Source of the DNA: Harmonia axyridis
Taxonomy: Eukaryota > Arthropoda > Insecta > Coleoptera > Coccinellidae
Assembly: GCF_914767665.1 (NCBI RefSeq)
Contig: NC_059502.1
Location: forward strand, 42,643,812 to 42,707,811
Direction of reading: 5' to 3'
DNA length: 64,000 nucleotides
Shown: one piece after another, positions 11,401-21,945 of the stretch
How positions within the stretch are numbered: position 1 is the first letter of the stretch
Layout of the letters: every line of letters begins with the position of its first letter
Made by a program: the position numbers and the translations under genes
The notes under the pieces: generated by a model
Databases searched by the model: none
Seen by the model: only the letters and a program-made list of their open reading frames with translations
Told to the model about the DNA's origin: nothing

Positions 11401-14400
11401 ATTTTTTAGGGTCCGGGGTAAGGAAAATTCGAGAAAATTCGAGAAAATTTTTCGACTCAAATATTGTCAGGCGAGAGTGGGATTCGAATAACCATGAACT
11501 GCCAATACCAACTCTGCTTACCGATTTTCTGTAGTCCCCATAGTTTAGGAGAAATTTGAATTCGAAATTTTTGGAAAAAACCGTAAAAATTCAATCTCAC
11601 TACAAAAATCGTTATATCTCCTAAACTATTCGTCGCATACCCCTCAAATAAAAACTTTCGTGATCTACGTGAACACATCAATAGAAAAAGAGGTATATTA
11701 TCACCAAGAAGGAACTTTTAATTTTTTACAATTTTTTAAGGTCCGGGGTAAGGAAAATTCGAGAAAATTCAATCTCTCTACAAAAATCGTTATATCTCCT
11801 AAACTTTTCGTCGCAGACCCCTCAAATAAAAACTTTCGTGATCTACGTGAACAGATCAATAGAAAAAGAGGTATTTTATTACCAAGAAAGATCTTTTAAT
11901 TTTTTACAAATTTTCAAGGTCCGGGGTAAGGAAAATTCGAGAAAATTCAATCTCTCTACAAAAATCGTTATATCTCCTAAACTTTTCGTCGCAGACCCCT
12001 CAAATAAAAACTTTCGTGATCTACGTGAACAGATCAATAGAAAAAGAGGTATTTTATTACCAAGAAAGATCTTTTAATTTTTTACAAATTTTCAAGGTCC
12101 GGGGTAAGGAAAATTCGAGAAAATTCAATCTCTCTACAAAAATCGTTATATCTCCTAAACTATTCGTCGCAGACCCCTCAAATAAAAACTTTCGTGATCT
12201 TCGTGAACTACGTGAACAGATCAATAGAAAAAGAGGTATATTATCACCAAGAAGGAACTTTTAATTTTTTACAATTTTTTAAGGTCCGGGGTAAGGAAAA
12301 TTCGAGAAAATTCAATCTCTCTACAAAAATCGTTATATCTCCTAAACTATTCGTCGCAGGCCCCTCAAATAAAAACTTTCGGGATCTACGTGAACAGATC
12401 AATAGAAAAAGGGGTATTTTATTACCAAGAAAGATCTTTTGATTTTTTACAATTTTTCAAGGTCCGGGGTAAGGAAAATTCGAGAAAATTCAATCTCTCT
12501 ATAAAAATCGTTATATCTCCTAAACTATTCGTCGCAGACTGCTCAAATAAAAACTTTCATGATCTACATGACCAGATCAATAGAAAAAGAGGTGTATTAT
12601 TACCAAGAAGGTACTTTCAATTTTTTACAATTTTTTAAGGTCCGGGGTAAGAAAAATTCGAGTAAATTCGAGAAAATTTTTCGACTCAAATATTGTCAGG
12701 CGAGAGTGGGATTCGAATAACCATGAACTGCCAATACCAACTCTGCTCACCGATTTTCCGTAGTCCCCATAGTTTAGGAGAAATTTGAAGTCGAAATTTT
12801 TGGAAAAAACCGTAAAAATTCAATCTCTCTATAAAAATCGTTACATCTCCTAAACTATTCGTCGCAGACCCCTCATATAAAAACTTTCGTGATCTACGTG
12901 AACACATCAATAGAAAAAGAGGTATATTATCACCAAGAAGGAACTTTTAATTTTTTACAATTTTTTAAGGTCCGGGGTAAGGAAAATTCGAGAAAATTCA
13001 ATCTCTCTACAAAAATCGTTATATCTCCTAAACTTTTCGTCGCAGACCCCTCAAATAAAAACTTTCGTGATCTACGTGAACAGATCAATAGAAAAAGAGG
13101 TATTTTATTACCAAGAAAGATCTTTCAATTTTTTACAATTTTTCAAGGTCCGGGGTAAGGAAAATTCGAGAAAATTCAATCTCTCTATAAAAATCGTTAT
13201 ATCTCCTAAACTATTCGTCGCAGACTCCTCAAATAAAAACTTTCGTGATCTTCATGACCAGATCAATAGAAAAAGAGGTATATTATTACCAAGAAGGAAC
13301 TTTTAATTTTTTACAATTTTTTAAGGTCCGGGGTAAGGAAAATTCGAGAAAATTTTTCGACTCAAATATTGTCAGGCGAGAGTGGGATTCGAATAACCAT
13401 GAACTGCCAACACCAACTCTGCTTACCGATTTTCTGTAGTCCCCATAGTTTAGGAGAAATTTGAATTCGAAATTTTTGGAAAAAACCGTAAATATTCAAT
13501 CTCACTACAAAAATCGTTATATCTCCTAAGCTATTCGTCGCATACCCCTCAAATAAAAACTTTCGTGATCTACGTGACCAGATCAATAGAAAAAGAGGTA
13601 TATTATTACCAAGAAGGAACTTTTAATTTTTTACAATTTTTCAAGGTCCGGGGTAAGGAAAATTCGAGAAAATTCAATCTCTCTACAAAAATCGTTATAT
13701 CTCCTAAACTATTCGTCGCAGACCCCTCAAATAAAAACTTTCGTGATCTTCGTGAACTACGTGAACAGATCAATAGAAAAAGAGGTATATTATCACCAAG
13801 AAGGAACTTTTAATTTTTCACAATTTTTTAAGGTCCGGGGTAAGGAAAATTCGAGAAAATTCAATCTCTCTACAAAAATCGTTATATCTCCTAAACTATT
13901 CGTCGCAGACCCCTCAAATAAAAACTTTCGTGATCTACGTGAACAGATCAATAGAAAAAGAGGTATTTTATTACCAAGAAAGATCTTTTGATTTTCTACA
14001 ATTTTTCAAGGTCCGGGGTAAGGAAAATTCGAGAAAATTCATTCTCTCTATAAAAATCGTTATATCTCCTAAACTATTCGTCGCGGACTGCTCAAATAAA
14101 AACTTTCGTGATCTACATGACCAGATCAATAGAAAAAGAGGTATATTATTACCAAGAAGGAACTTTCAATTTTTTACAATTTTTTAAGGTCCGGGGTAAG
14201 AAAAATTCGAGAAAATTCGAGAAAATTTTTCGACTCAAATATTGTCAGGCGAGAGTGGGATTCGAATAACCATGAACTGCCAATACCAACTCTGCTCACC
14301 GATTTTCCGTAGTCCCCATAGTTCAGGAGGAATTTGAATTCGAAATTTTTGGAAAAAACCGTAAAAATTCAATCTCTCTACAAAAATCGTTATATCTCCT

Positions 14401-15545
14401 AAACTATTCGTTGCAAACCCCTCAAATAAAAACTTTCGTGATCTACGTGACCAGATCAATAGAAAAAGAGGTATATTATTACCAAGAAGGAACTTTTAAT
14501 TTTTTCCAATTTTTTAAGGTCCGGGGTAAGGAAAATTCGAGAAAATTCAATCTCTCTACAAAAATCGTTATATCTCCTAAACTATTCGTCGCAGACCCCT
14601 CAAATAAAAACTTTCGTGATCTACGTGAACAGATCAATAGAAAAAGAGGTATTTTATTACCAAGAAAGATCTTTCGATTTTTTACAATTTTTCAAGGTCC
14701 GGGGTAAGGAAAATTCGAGAAAATTCAATCTCTCTATAAAAATCGTTATATCTCCTAAACTATTCGTCGCAGACACCTCAAATAAAAACTTTCGTGATCT
14801 ACATGACCAGATCAATAGAAAAAGAGGTATATTATTACCAAGAAGGAACTTTCAATTTTTTACAATTTTTCAAGGTCCGGGGTAAGAAAAATTCGAGAAA
14901 ATTCGAGAAAATTTTTCGACTCATATATTGTCAGGAGAGAGTGGGATTCGAATAACCATGAACTGCCAATACCAACTCTGCTTACCGATTTTCCGTAGTC
15001 CCCATAGTTTAGGAGAAATTTGAATTCGAAATTTTTGGAAAAAACCGTAAAAATTCAATCTCTCTACAAAAATCGTTATATCTCCTAAACTATTCGTCGC
15101 AAACCCCTCAAATAAAAACTTTCGTGATCTACGTGACCAGATCAATAGAAATAAAAGGTTTATTATTACCAAGAAGGAACTTTTAATTTTTTACAATTTT
15201 TTAAGGTCCGGGGTAAGGAAAATTCGAGAAAATTCGAGAAAATTTTTCGACTCGAATATTGTCAGGCGACAGTGGGATTCGAATAACCATGAACTGCCAA
15301 TACCAACTCTGCTTACCGATTTTCCGTAGTCCCCATGGTTTAGGAGAAATTTGAATTCGAAATTTTTGGAAAAAAACCGTAAAAATTCAATCTCTCTACA
15401 AAAATCGTTATATCTCCTAAACTATTCGTCGCAAACCCCTCAAATAAAAACTTTCGTGATCTACGTGACCAGATCAATAGAAAAAGAGGTATATTATTAC
15501 CAAGAAGGAACTTTTAATTTTTTACAATTTTTTAAGGTCCGGGGT

Positions 15546-16580
15546 AAGGAAAATTCGAGAAAATTCGAGAAAATTCTTCGGCTCAAATATTGTCATTCGT
15601 GAGTAGAATTCGAATAATCATGAACTGCCAATACCAACTCTGCTCACCGATTTTCCGTAGTCCCCATAGTTAAGGAGAAATTTGAAGTCGAAATTTTTGG
15701 AAAAAACCGTAAAAATTCAATCTCTCTATAAAAATCGTTATATCTCCTAAACTATTCGTCGCAGACCCCTCATATAAAAACTTTCGTGATCTACGTGAAC
15801 AGATCAATAGAAAAAGAGGTATATTATCACCAAGAAGGAACTTTTAATTTTTTACAATTTTTTAAGGTCCGGGGTAAGGAAAATTCGAGAAAATTCAATC
15901 TCTCTACAAAAATCGTTATATCTCCTAAACTATTCGTCGCAGACCCCTCAAATAAAAACTTTCGTGATCTTCGTGAACTACATGAACAGATCAATAGAAA
16001 AAGAGGTATATTATCACCAAGAAGGAACTTTTAATTTCTTACAATTTTTTAAGGTCCGGGGTAAGGAAAATTCGAGAAAATTCGAGAAAATTCTTCGGCT
16101 CAAATATTGTCATTCGTGAGTAGAATTCGAATAATCATGAACTGCCAATACCAACTCTGCTCACCGATTTTCCGTAGTCCCCATAGTTAAGGAGAAATTT
16201 GAAGTCGAAATTTTTGGAAAAAACCGTAAAAATTCAATCTCTCTATAAAAATCGTTATATCTCCTAAACTATTCGTCGCAGACCCCTCATATAAAAACTT
16301 TCGTGATCTACGTGAACAGATCAATAGAAAAAGAGGTATATTATCACCAAGAAGGAACTTTTAATTTTTTACAATTTTTTAAGGTCCGGGGTAAGGAAAA
16401 TTCGAGAAAATTCAATCTCTCTACAAAAATCGTTATATCTCCTAAACTTTTCGTCGCAGACCCCTCAAATAAAAACTTTCGTGATCTACGTGAACAGATC
16501 AATAGAAAAAGAGGTATTTTATTACCAAGAAAGATCTTTTAATTTTTTACAATTTTTCAAGGTCCTGGGTAAGGAAAATT
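15546..16580 (+). repeat. Tandem two-copy block in satellite A, offset 517 bp
   Basis: A composite unit plus a short unit (517 bp together) is present twice in succession. Both copies carry the variant extra segment with TTCTTCGGCTCAAATATTG and CATTCGTGAGTAGAATTCG, which differs from the usual CAGGCGAGAGTGGGATTCG. Confidence 0.75.
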
Positions 16581-17423
16581 CGAGAAAACTCAATCTCTCT
16601 ATAAAAATCGTTATATCTCCTGAACTATTCGTCGCAGACTCCTCAAATAAAAACTTTCGTGATCTACGTGACCAGATCAATAGAAAAAAAGGTATATAAT
16701 TACCAAGAAGGAACTTTTAATTTTTTACAATTTTTTAAGGTCCGGGGTAAGGAAAATTCGAGAAAATTCAATCTCTCTATAAAAATCGTTATATCTCCTA
16801 AACTATTCGTCGCAGACTCCTCAAATAAAAACTTTCGTGATCTACATGACCAGATCAATAGAAAAAGAGGTATATTATTACCAAGAAGGAACTTTCAATT
16901 TTTTACAATTTTTCAAGGTCCGGGGTAAGAAAAATTCGAGAAAATTCGAGAAAATTTTTCGACTCATATATTGTCAGGCGAGAGTGGGATTCGAATAACC
17001 ATGAACTGCCGATACCAACTCTGCTTACCGATTTTCCGTAGTCCCCATAGTTTAGGAGAAATTTGAATTCGAAATTTTTGGAAAAAACCGTGAAAATTCA
17101 ATCTCTCTACAAAAATCGTTATATCTCCTAAACTATTCGTCGCAAACCCCTCAAATAAAAACTTTCGTGATCTACGTGACCAGATCAATAGAAAAAAAAG
17201 GTATATTATTACCAAGAAGGAACTTTTAATTTTTTACAATTTTTTAAGGTCCGGGGTAAGGAAAATTCGAGAAAATTCGAGAAAATTTAATCTCTCTACA
17301 AAAATCGTTATATCTCCTAAACTATTCGTCGCAGACCCCTCATATAAAAACTTTCGTGATCTACGTGAACAGATCAATAGAAAAAGAGGTATATTATCAC
17401 CAAGAAGGAACTTTCAATTTTTT

Positions 17424-17793
17424 ACAATTTGTTAAGGTCCGGGGTAAGGAAAATTCGAGAAAATTCAATCTCTCTATAAAAATCGTTATATCTCCTAAAC
17501 TATTCGTCGCAGACTCCTCAAATAAAAACTTTCGTGATCTACGTGACCAGATCAATAGAAAAAGAGGTATATAATTACCAAGAAGGAACTTTTAATTTTT
17601 TACAATTTGTTAAGGTCCGGGGTAAGGAAAATTCGAGAAAATTCAATCTCTCTATAAAAATCGTTATATCTCCTAAACTATTCGTCGCAGACTCCTCAAA
17701 TAAAAACTTTCGTGATCTACGTGACCAGATCAATAGAAAAAGAGGTATATAATTACCAAGAAGGAACTTTTAATTTTTTACAATTTGTTAAGG
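17424..17793 (+). repeat. Locally amplified monomer variant ACAATTTGTTAAGG
   Basis: Three consecutive 178-bp spaced sites (17424, 17602, 17780) carry ACAATTTGTTAAGG where other units read ACAATTTTTTAAGG or ACAATTTTTCAAGG. The shared change in neighbouring units points to a very local amplification. Confidence 0.75.
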
Positions 17794-18450
17794 TCCGGGG
17801 TAAGGAAAATTCGAGAAAATTCAATCTCTCTACAAAAATCGTTATATCTCCTAAACTATTCGTCGCAGACCCCTCAAATAAAAACTTTCGTGATCTACGT
17901 GAACAGATCAATAGAAAAAGAGGTATTTTATTACCAAGAAAGATCTTTTGATTTTTTACAATTTTTCAAGGTCCGGGGTAAGGAAAATTCGAGAAAATTC
18001 AATCTCTCTATAAAAATCGTTATATCTCCTAAACTATTCGTCACAGACACCTCAAATAAAAACTTTCGTGATCTACATGACCAGATCAATAGAAAAAGAG
18101 GTATATTATTACCAAGAAGGAACTTTCAATTTTTTACAATTTTTCAAGGTCCGGGGTAAGAAAAATTCGAGAAAATTCGAGAAAATTTTTCGACTCATAT
18201 ATTGTCAGGCGAGAGTGGGATTCGAATAACCATGAACTGCCAATACCAACTCTGCTTACCGATTTTCCGTAGTCCCCATAGTTTAGGAGAAATTTGAATT
18301 CGAAATTTTTGGAAAAAACCGTAAAAATTCAATCTCTCTACAAAAATCGTTATATCTCCTAAACTATTCGTCGCAAACCCCTCAAATAAAAACTTTCGTG
18401 ATCTACGTGACCAGATCAATAGAAAAAGAGGTATATTATTACCAAGAAGG

Positions 18451-19606
18451 ATAACGATTTTTATAGAGAGATTGAATTTTTAAGGTTTTTTTCCAAAAAT
18501 TTCGACTTCAAATTTCTCCTAAACTATGGGGACTACGGAAAATCGGTGAGCAGAGTTGGTATTGGCAGTTCATGGTTATTCGAATCCCACTCTCGCCTGA
18601 CAATATTTGAGTCGAAAAATTTTCTCGAATTTTCTTTACCCCGGACCTTAAAAAATTGTAAAAAATTAAATGTTCCTTCTTGGTAATAATATACCTCTTT
18701 TTCTATTGATCTGGTCACGTAGATACCGAAAGTTTCTATTTGAGGGGTTTGCGACGAATTGTTTAGGAGATATAACGATTTTTGTAGAGAGATTGAATTT
18801 TTACGGTTTTTTCCAAAAATTTCGAATTCAAATTTCTCCTAAACTATGGGGACTACGGAAAATCGGTAAGCAGAGTTTGTATTGGCAGTTCATGGTTATT
18901 CGAATCCCACTCTCGCCTGACAATATTTGAGTCGAAAAATTTTCTCGAATTTTCTCGAATTTTCCTCACCCCGGACCTTAAAAAATTGTAAAAAATTAAG
19001 AGTTCCTTCTTGGTAATAATATACCTCTTTTCTATTGATCTGGTCATGTAGTTCACGAAAGTTTTTATTTGAGGAGTCTGCGACGAATAGTTTAGGAGAT
19101 ATAACGATTTTTATAGAGAGATTGAATTTTCTCGAATTTTCCTTACCCCGGACCTTGAAAAATTGTAAAAAATTAAAAGATTTTTCTTGGTAATAAAATA
19201 CCTCTTTTTCTATTGATCTGTTCACGAAGATCACGAAAGTTTTTATTTGAGGGGTCTGCGACGAATAGTTTAGGAGATATAACGATTTTTGTAGAGAGAT
19301 TGAATTTTCTCGAATTTTCCTTACCCCGGACCTTAAAAAATTGTAAAAAATTAAAAGTTCCTTCTTGGTGATAATATACCTCTTTTTCTATTGATTTGTT
19401 CACGTAGATCACGAAAGTTTTTATATGAGGGGTCTGCGACGAGTAGTTTAGGAGATATAACGATTTTTATAGAGAGATTGAATTTTTACGGTTTTTTCCA
19501 AAAATTTCGACTTCAAATTTCTCCTAACCTATGGGGACTACGGAAAATCGGTGAGCAGAGTTGGGATTGGCAGTTCATGATTATTCGAATTCCACTCACG
19601 AATGAC
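18451..19606 (-). repeat. Satellite A block in inverted orientation
   Basis: From 18451 the satellite reads as its reverse complement: TTTTCTCGAATTTTCC, TTACCCCGGACC and GATATAACGATTTTT replace the forward landmarks. The switch is abrupt, after ACCAAGAAGG at 18450, and is not at a unit boundary. Short and composite units are both present in the block. It ends at about 19606 inside the extra segment of a composite unit, where sequence joins the intron remnant of the USP10-like copy. Confidence 0.9.
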
Positions 19607-19682
19607 TTTGGATATACTATATACAGAAATATTATAATTTCCAAAATGATTTCCACTATTATATTGTTATTTTTTTTTTCAG
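19607..19682 (+). other. Remnant of upstream intron with 3' splice site
   Basis: 76 nt of unique sequence between the satellite edge and the first recognisable exon. It ends in a run of ten T followed by CAG, a canonical acceptor. The exon it precedes starts in the middle of a codon (two bases of a phase-1 codon), so at least one upstream exon is missing from this window. Either satellite A occupies the intron, or a breakpoint removed the 5' part of the gene. Confidence 0.65.
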
Positions 19683-19802
19683 AATCTACATTTCTTGGAG
19701 TTAACTCAGTTAGAAGAAGAAGAGGTATTATTAATAACATATTATTTACCAATTCTAGTGAATACAAATTACCCTGTAGAGTTAAACAAAAATTTTCTGC
19801 AA

Positions 19803-19888
19803 GTAAGTATAGAGATCTTGAAAGAATTATTCATGGTCAATATGAATATGTAATATAATAATGAATCAACTAATATCAACTTTTTCAG
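19803..19888 (+). other. Intron 1 of the USP10-like copy (86 nt)
   Basis: The donor is GTAAGT directly after CAA. The acceptor is TTTTTCAG, with a branch-like CTAAT about 18 nt upstream. Removing it joins the upstream frame (ending with one base of a codon) to the downstream frame (starting with two bases), so the phase fits. Without splicing, the sequence shows an apparent frame change and stops at 19851 and 19856. Confidence 0.7.
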
Positions 19889-20296
19889 AAAATGAGTGTA
19901 GAAAATCTGTAATCAATTACAATGGATTATCAATAACAAAACCTTTTATACAGAATGAGATGACAGGAAAACATTCGAAACCTTCAACTCCCCCTAGTTC
20001 AGCTGTAAAAACAGTTGAAATTAATGCAACAGATAATACAGAGATAATCAAAAATGATACAATTTCCAATAGGACAATTGAAAAAATTGAAAGTAGCATC
20101 TCGAATAAAAATGAATCTAAAATTGAGGAGCCCACAGTAAATGTATGGAAAAAATCATGGGCTAGTCTATTTGATAAAGATGTTAAAACAATATCGAATG
20201 AGAAAATAGACAATAAAATTAATGATTCACATGTAACATCTTTAAAACATACAAAAGTAGTCAAAAAAATAGATTCAGCCACTCATATGTTAGGAG

Positions 20297-20494
20297 GTGA
20301 GTTCAAAACCATATCTTTTTTTATATATTTATCTAACTTTCAACTAACAATTTGCTTACATCTACAGTAGATAATTATTTTACTTAGTTGAACCCATTTT
20401 ACTCGATGAAAAGTGGAATGCTTTGGTTTTCACCTACAGATATCAGTGAAAATTCAAGTTTCTATCATGGTTAGTAATATTTTTAAATTTTCAG
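20297..20494 (+). other. Intron 2 of the USP10-like copy (198 nt)
   Basis: Donor GTGAGT after TTAGGAG; acceptor AAATTTTCAG before AATTTCTC. Splicing is in phase 1 and yields a GAA codon, continuing from ATHMLG into EFLKNYKLDG and on to the PRGL start of the protease domain. Confidence 0.85.
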
Positions 20495-20696
20495 AATTTC
20501 TCAAGAACTATAAACTTGATGGGACCCAAACCAGTTTTAAACCCAGGGGTTTACGAAACAAAAGTAACTTTCGTTATATAAACTCAATATTACAAGCCTC
20601 ACTTGCTTGCCCACCACTTTGTAATCTCCTCAAATGGCTATCAGAGAACTTCACTCACAATAATGCACTGAAATCAATAACAATGAGTGAAAATAT

Positions 20697-20776
20697 GTAA
20701 GTATAAATAAATATAATTTGCAACTTTGATTGAATAACAATTTTATATATGTATTTTCATTATTCAACTATTCCAG
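20697..20776 (+). other. Intron 3 of the USP10-like copy (80 nt)
   Basis: Donor GTAAGT after AAAATAT; acceptor ACTATTCCAG before GTGTAAATT. Splicing is in phase 2 and yields an ATG codon joining SENM to CKFMNNF. The intron lies between the Cys-box and the QEDAEE box. Confidence 0.85.
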
Positions 20777-21620
20777 GTGTAAATTTATGAATAACTTCGA
20801 TAATCTGCCCAATGGAAGACGCAAGTCACGTTCAAAAAAGAAAAACAAAAAGCAAACTTTCGTCAATATAGACAATGGCAATTCGTTTGAGGCCTCATCG
20901 TTTTATACGATGCTAAACGGAACACGTAGCGATTCTTTCCTTGTTGAAGGCCGACAAGAAGACGCCGAAGAAATCTTGGGCCTTCTGTTGAATGGACTCA
21001 ATGATGAAATGATGGGAATAATGAAATTGATTAGCCATGACGAAAATATTCAAGCAGCTAAAAAAGAAGTGAAAATAGATGTGGATGATTGGAAAGTTAT
21101 TGGTCCTAGGAACGAAGGGAATGTAACAAGAGAAATACAAATGGACAAGACACCGATTAGTGATATATTCGGAGGACTTCTCTGTTCAAGAATCCATAAA
21201 ACCGGAGACGAAATTCCAGAAAATATTGAACCATTCCTAACATTGCCATTAAATATTAAGAAAGCAAATAACATAGCTGAAGCTTTAGAAGGCCTTACAA
21301 CCAAGAACAAACTAAAGGGTCTGACATCATCGAAAACGAAAGAAACGGTTGAAGCATGGCAGCAAGTGATGATAGAGAAGTTGCCTGTAGTTTTAGTATT
21401 ACATTTGAAATGCTTCGAATACAGAATGAATGGCTGCACTAAAATAATGAAGACTATAGAATTTCCCATCAATCTGCAGATTGATTCTAAAATATTATCT
21501 GGAAGGACGAATACTTCAGCGGAGAGACAATATAAATTAATATCTGTAGTATACCATGTAGGAAAGGAGGCCAGCCATGGGCATTATATAGCAGATACTT
21601 TCCATTCGGGGTATAATACA

Positions 21621-21623
21621 TAG
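21621..21623 (+). other. Premature TAG in the USP10-like copy
   Basis: The frame reads GGG TAT AAT ACA TAG TTG AGG TTT GAT GAC. In USP10 proteins the position before LRxDD is Trp, and TGG to TAG is one base. The stop removes the Asp of the catalytic triad (GAT or GAC, 21633-21638) and the terminal LLFYRR strand. Confidence 0.8.
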
Positions 21624-21901
21624 TTGAGGTTTGATGACTCTAAAATAAACAGAGTTACGGAAGAAGATGTTCTTAAACGTCAAGGAGATAGAGTTCCTTA
21701 TTTATTATTTTATCGAAGGAGTGATACGGTGTGAAGTGTAAAGATTCATTGACATAGTTGTTAATTTGTACAGATTAGATTTAAGGATGCTGAACATTGT
21801 AATATTTTTCTGTTGTTTCATGAGTAATGCCATGTATTGTATTTCGGGAGAATATGATAAATTGACTTTACAATGTTATATATATGTATATGTATATAAA
21901 A

Positions 21902-21924
21902 AATAAATATTATATTTTAATAAA
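21902..21924 (+). terminator. Polyadenylation signals
   Basis: Two AATAAA hexamers (21902-21907 and 21919-21924) lie about 170-190 nt after the family-typical stop at 21732. They are followed by a GT/T-rich tract at about 21941-21965, the usual arrangement for a 3' end near 21940. It shows that the copy includes a native 3' end. Confidence 0.65.
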
Positions 21925-21945
21925 CGAACTTTGTATAAATGTAAA

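Larger units (their letters stand above)
1..18450 (+). repeat. Satellite A array, forward orientation
   Basis: Head-to-tail tandem repeat filling the left of the window; its left boundary lies outside. The landmark GGTCCGGGGTAAGG recurs in nearly every unit, and so does TCTCCTAAACTATTCGTCGC. Most neighbouring landmarks are 178 bp apart, some 187 bp and some about 329 bp, so the array mixes three unit forms. Short open frames occur on both strands in every unit, but they are copies of one another, overlap and change frame between units, so I do not call genes. No transposase, reverse transcriptase or terminal repeat is visible. A centromeric or pericentromeric satellite is the simplest reading (inference). 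Confidence 0.95.
19683..21734 (+). pseudogene. USP10-like ubiquitin-specific protease copy, 5'-truncated, probably inactive
   Basis: USP10 enzymes remove ubiquitin from substrates and in animals act with G3BP and PABP. Four exons, 19683-19802, 19889-20296, 20495-20696 and 20777-21734, join in one frame across GT-AG introns, giving 524 visible codons before a stop at 21621. Family marks: SWASLF (residues 129-134) before the protease domain, PRGL (192-195) opening it, GRQEDAEE (QEDAEE 303-308) and GHY (His 512). Two defects: the Cys-box reads GLRNKSNFRYINS, with Arg 202 (CGT, 20572-20574) where the nucleophile Cys belongs; and TAG replaces the expected Trp codon, after which the frame runs 36 more codons (LRFDD through LLFYRR) to TGA at 21732. 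Human USP10 has 798 residues, so N-terminal sequence is absent here. Retained introns exclude a retrocopy. A translated pseudo-enzyme remains possible, since the frame is otherwise open. Confidence 0.8.

Noticed and set aside
73..19412. Overlapping 60-126-codon open frames on both strands of satellite A
   Set aside because: They recur with every unit, differ only by the variants that define subtypes, and show no domain. They are treated as by-products of repetition.
19513..19767. Open frames opposite or across the satellite/gene junction (including one of 155 codons running from satellite into the exon)
   Set aside because: They mix satellite, intron and exon sequence. The part after 19683 is better explained as the first visible exon behind a 3' splice site.
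20913..21472. Long minus-strand open frames inside the last exon
   Set aside because: They lie opposite the USP domain coding sequence and have no recognisable domain, so they are antisense shadows.
19683..21734. The USP10-like copy as a processed retrocopy
   Set aside because: Three introns with canonical donors and acceptors remain and splice in phase, and there is no poly-A tract or target-site duplication. It is a DNA-level copy or the original locus.
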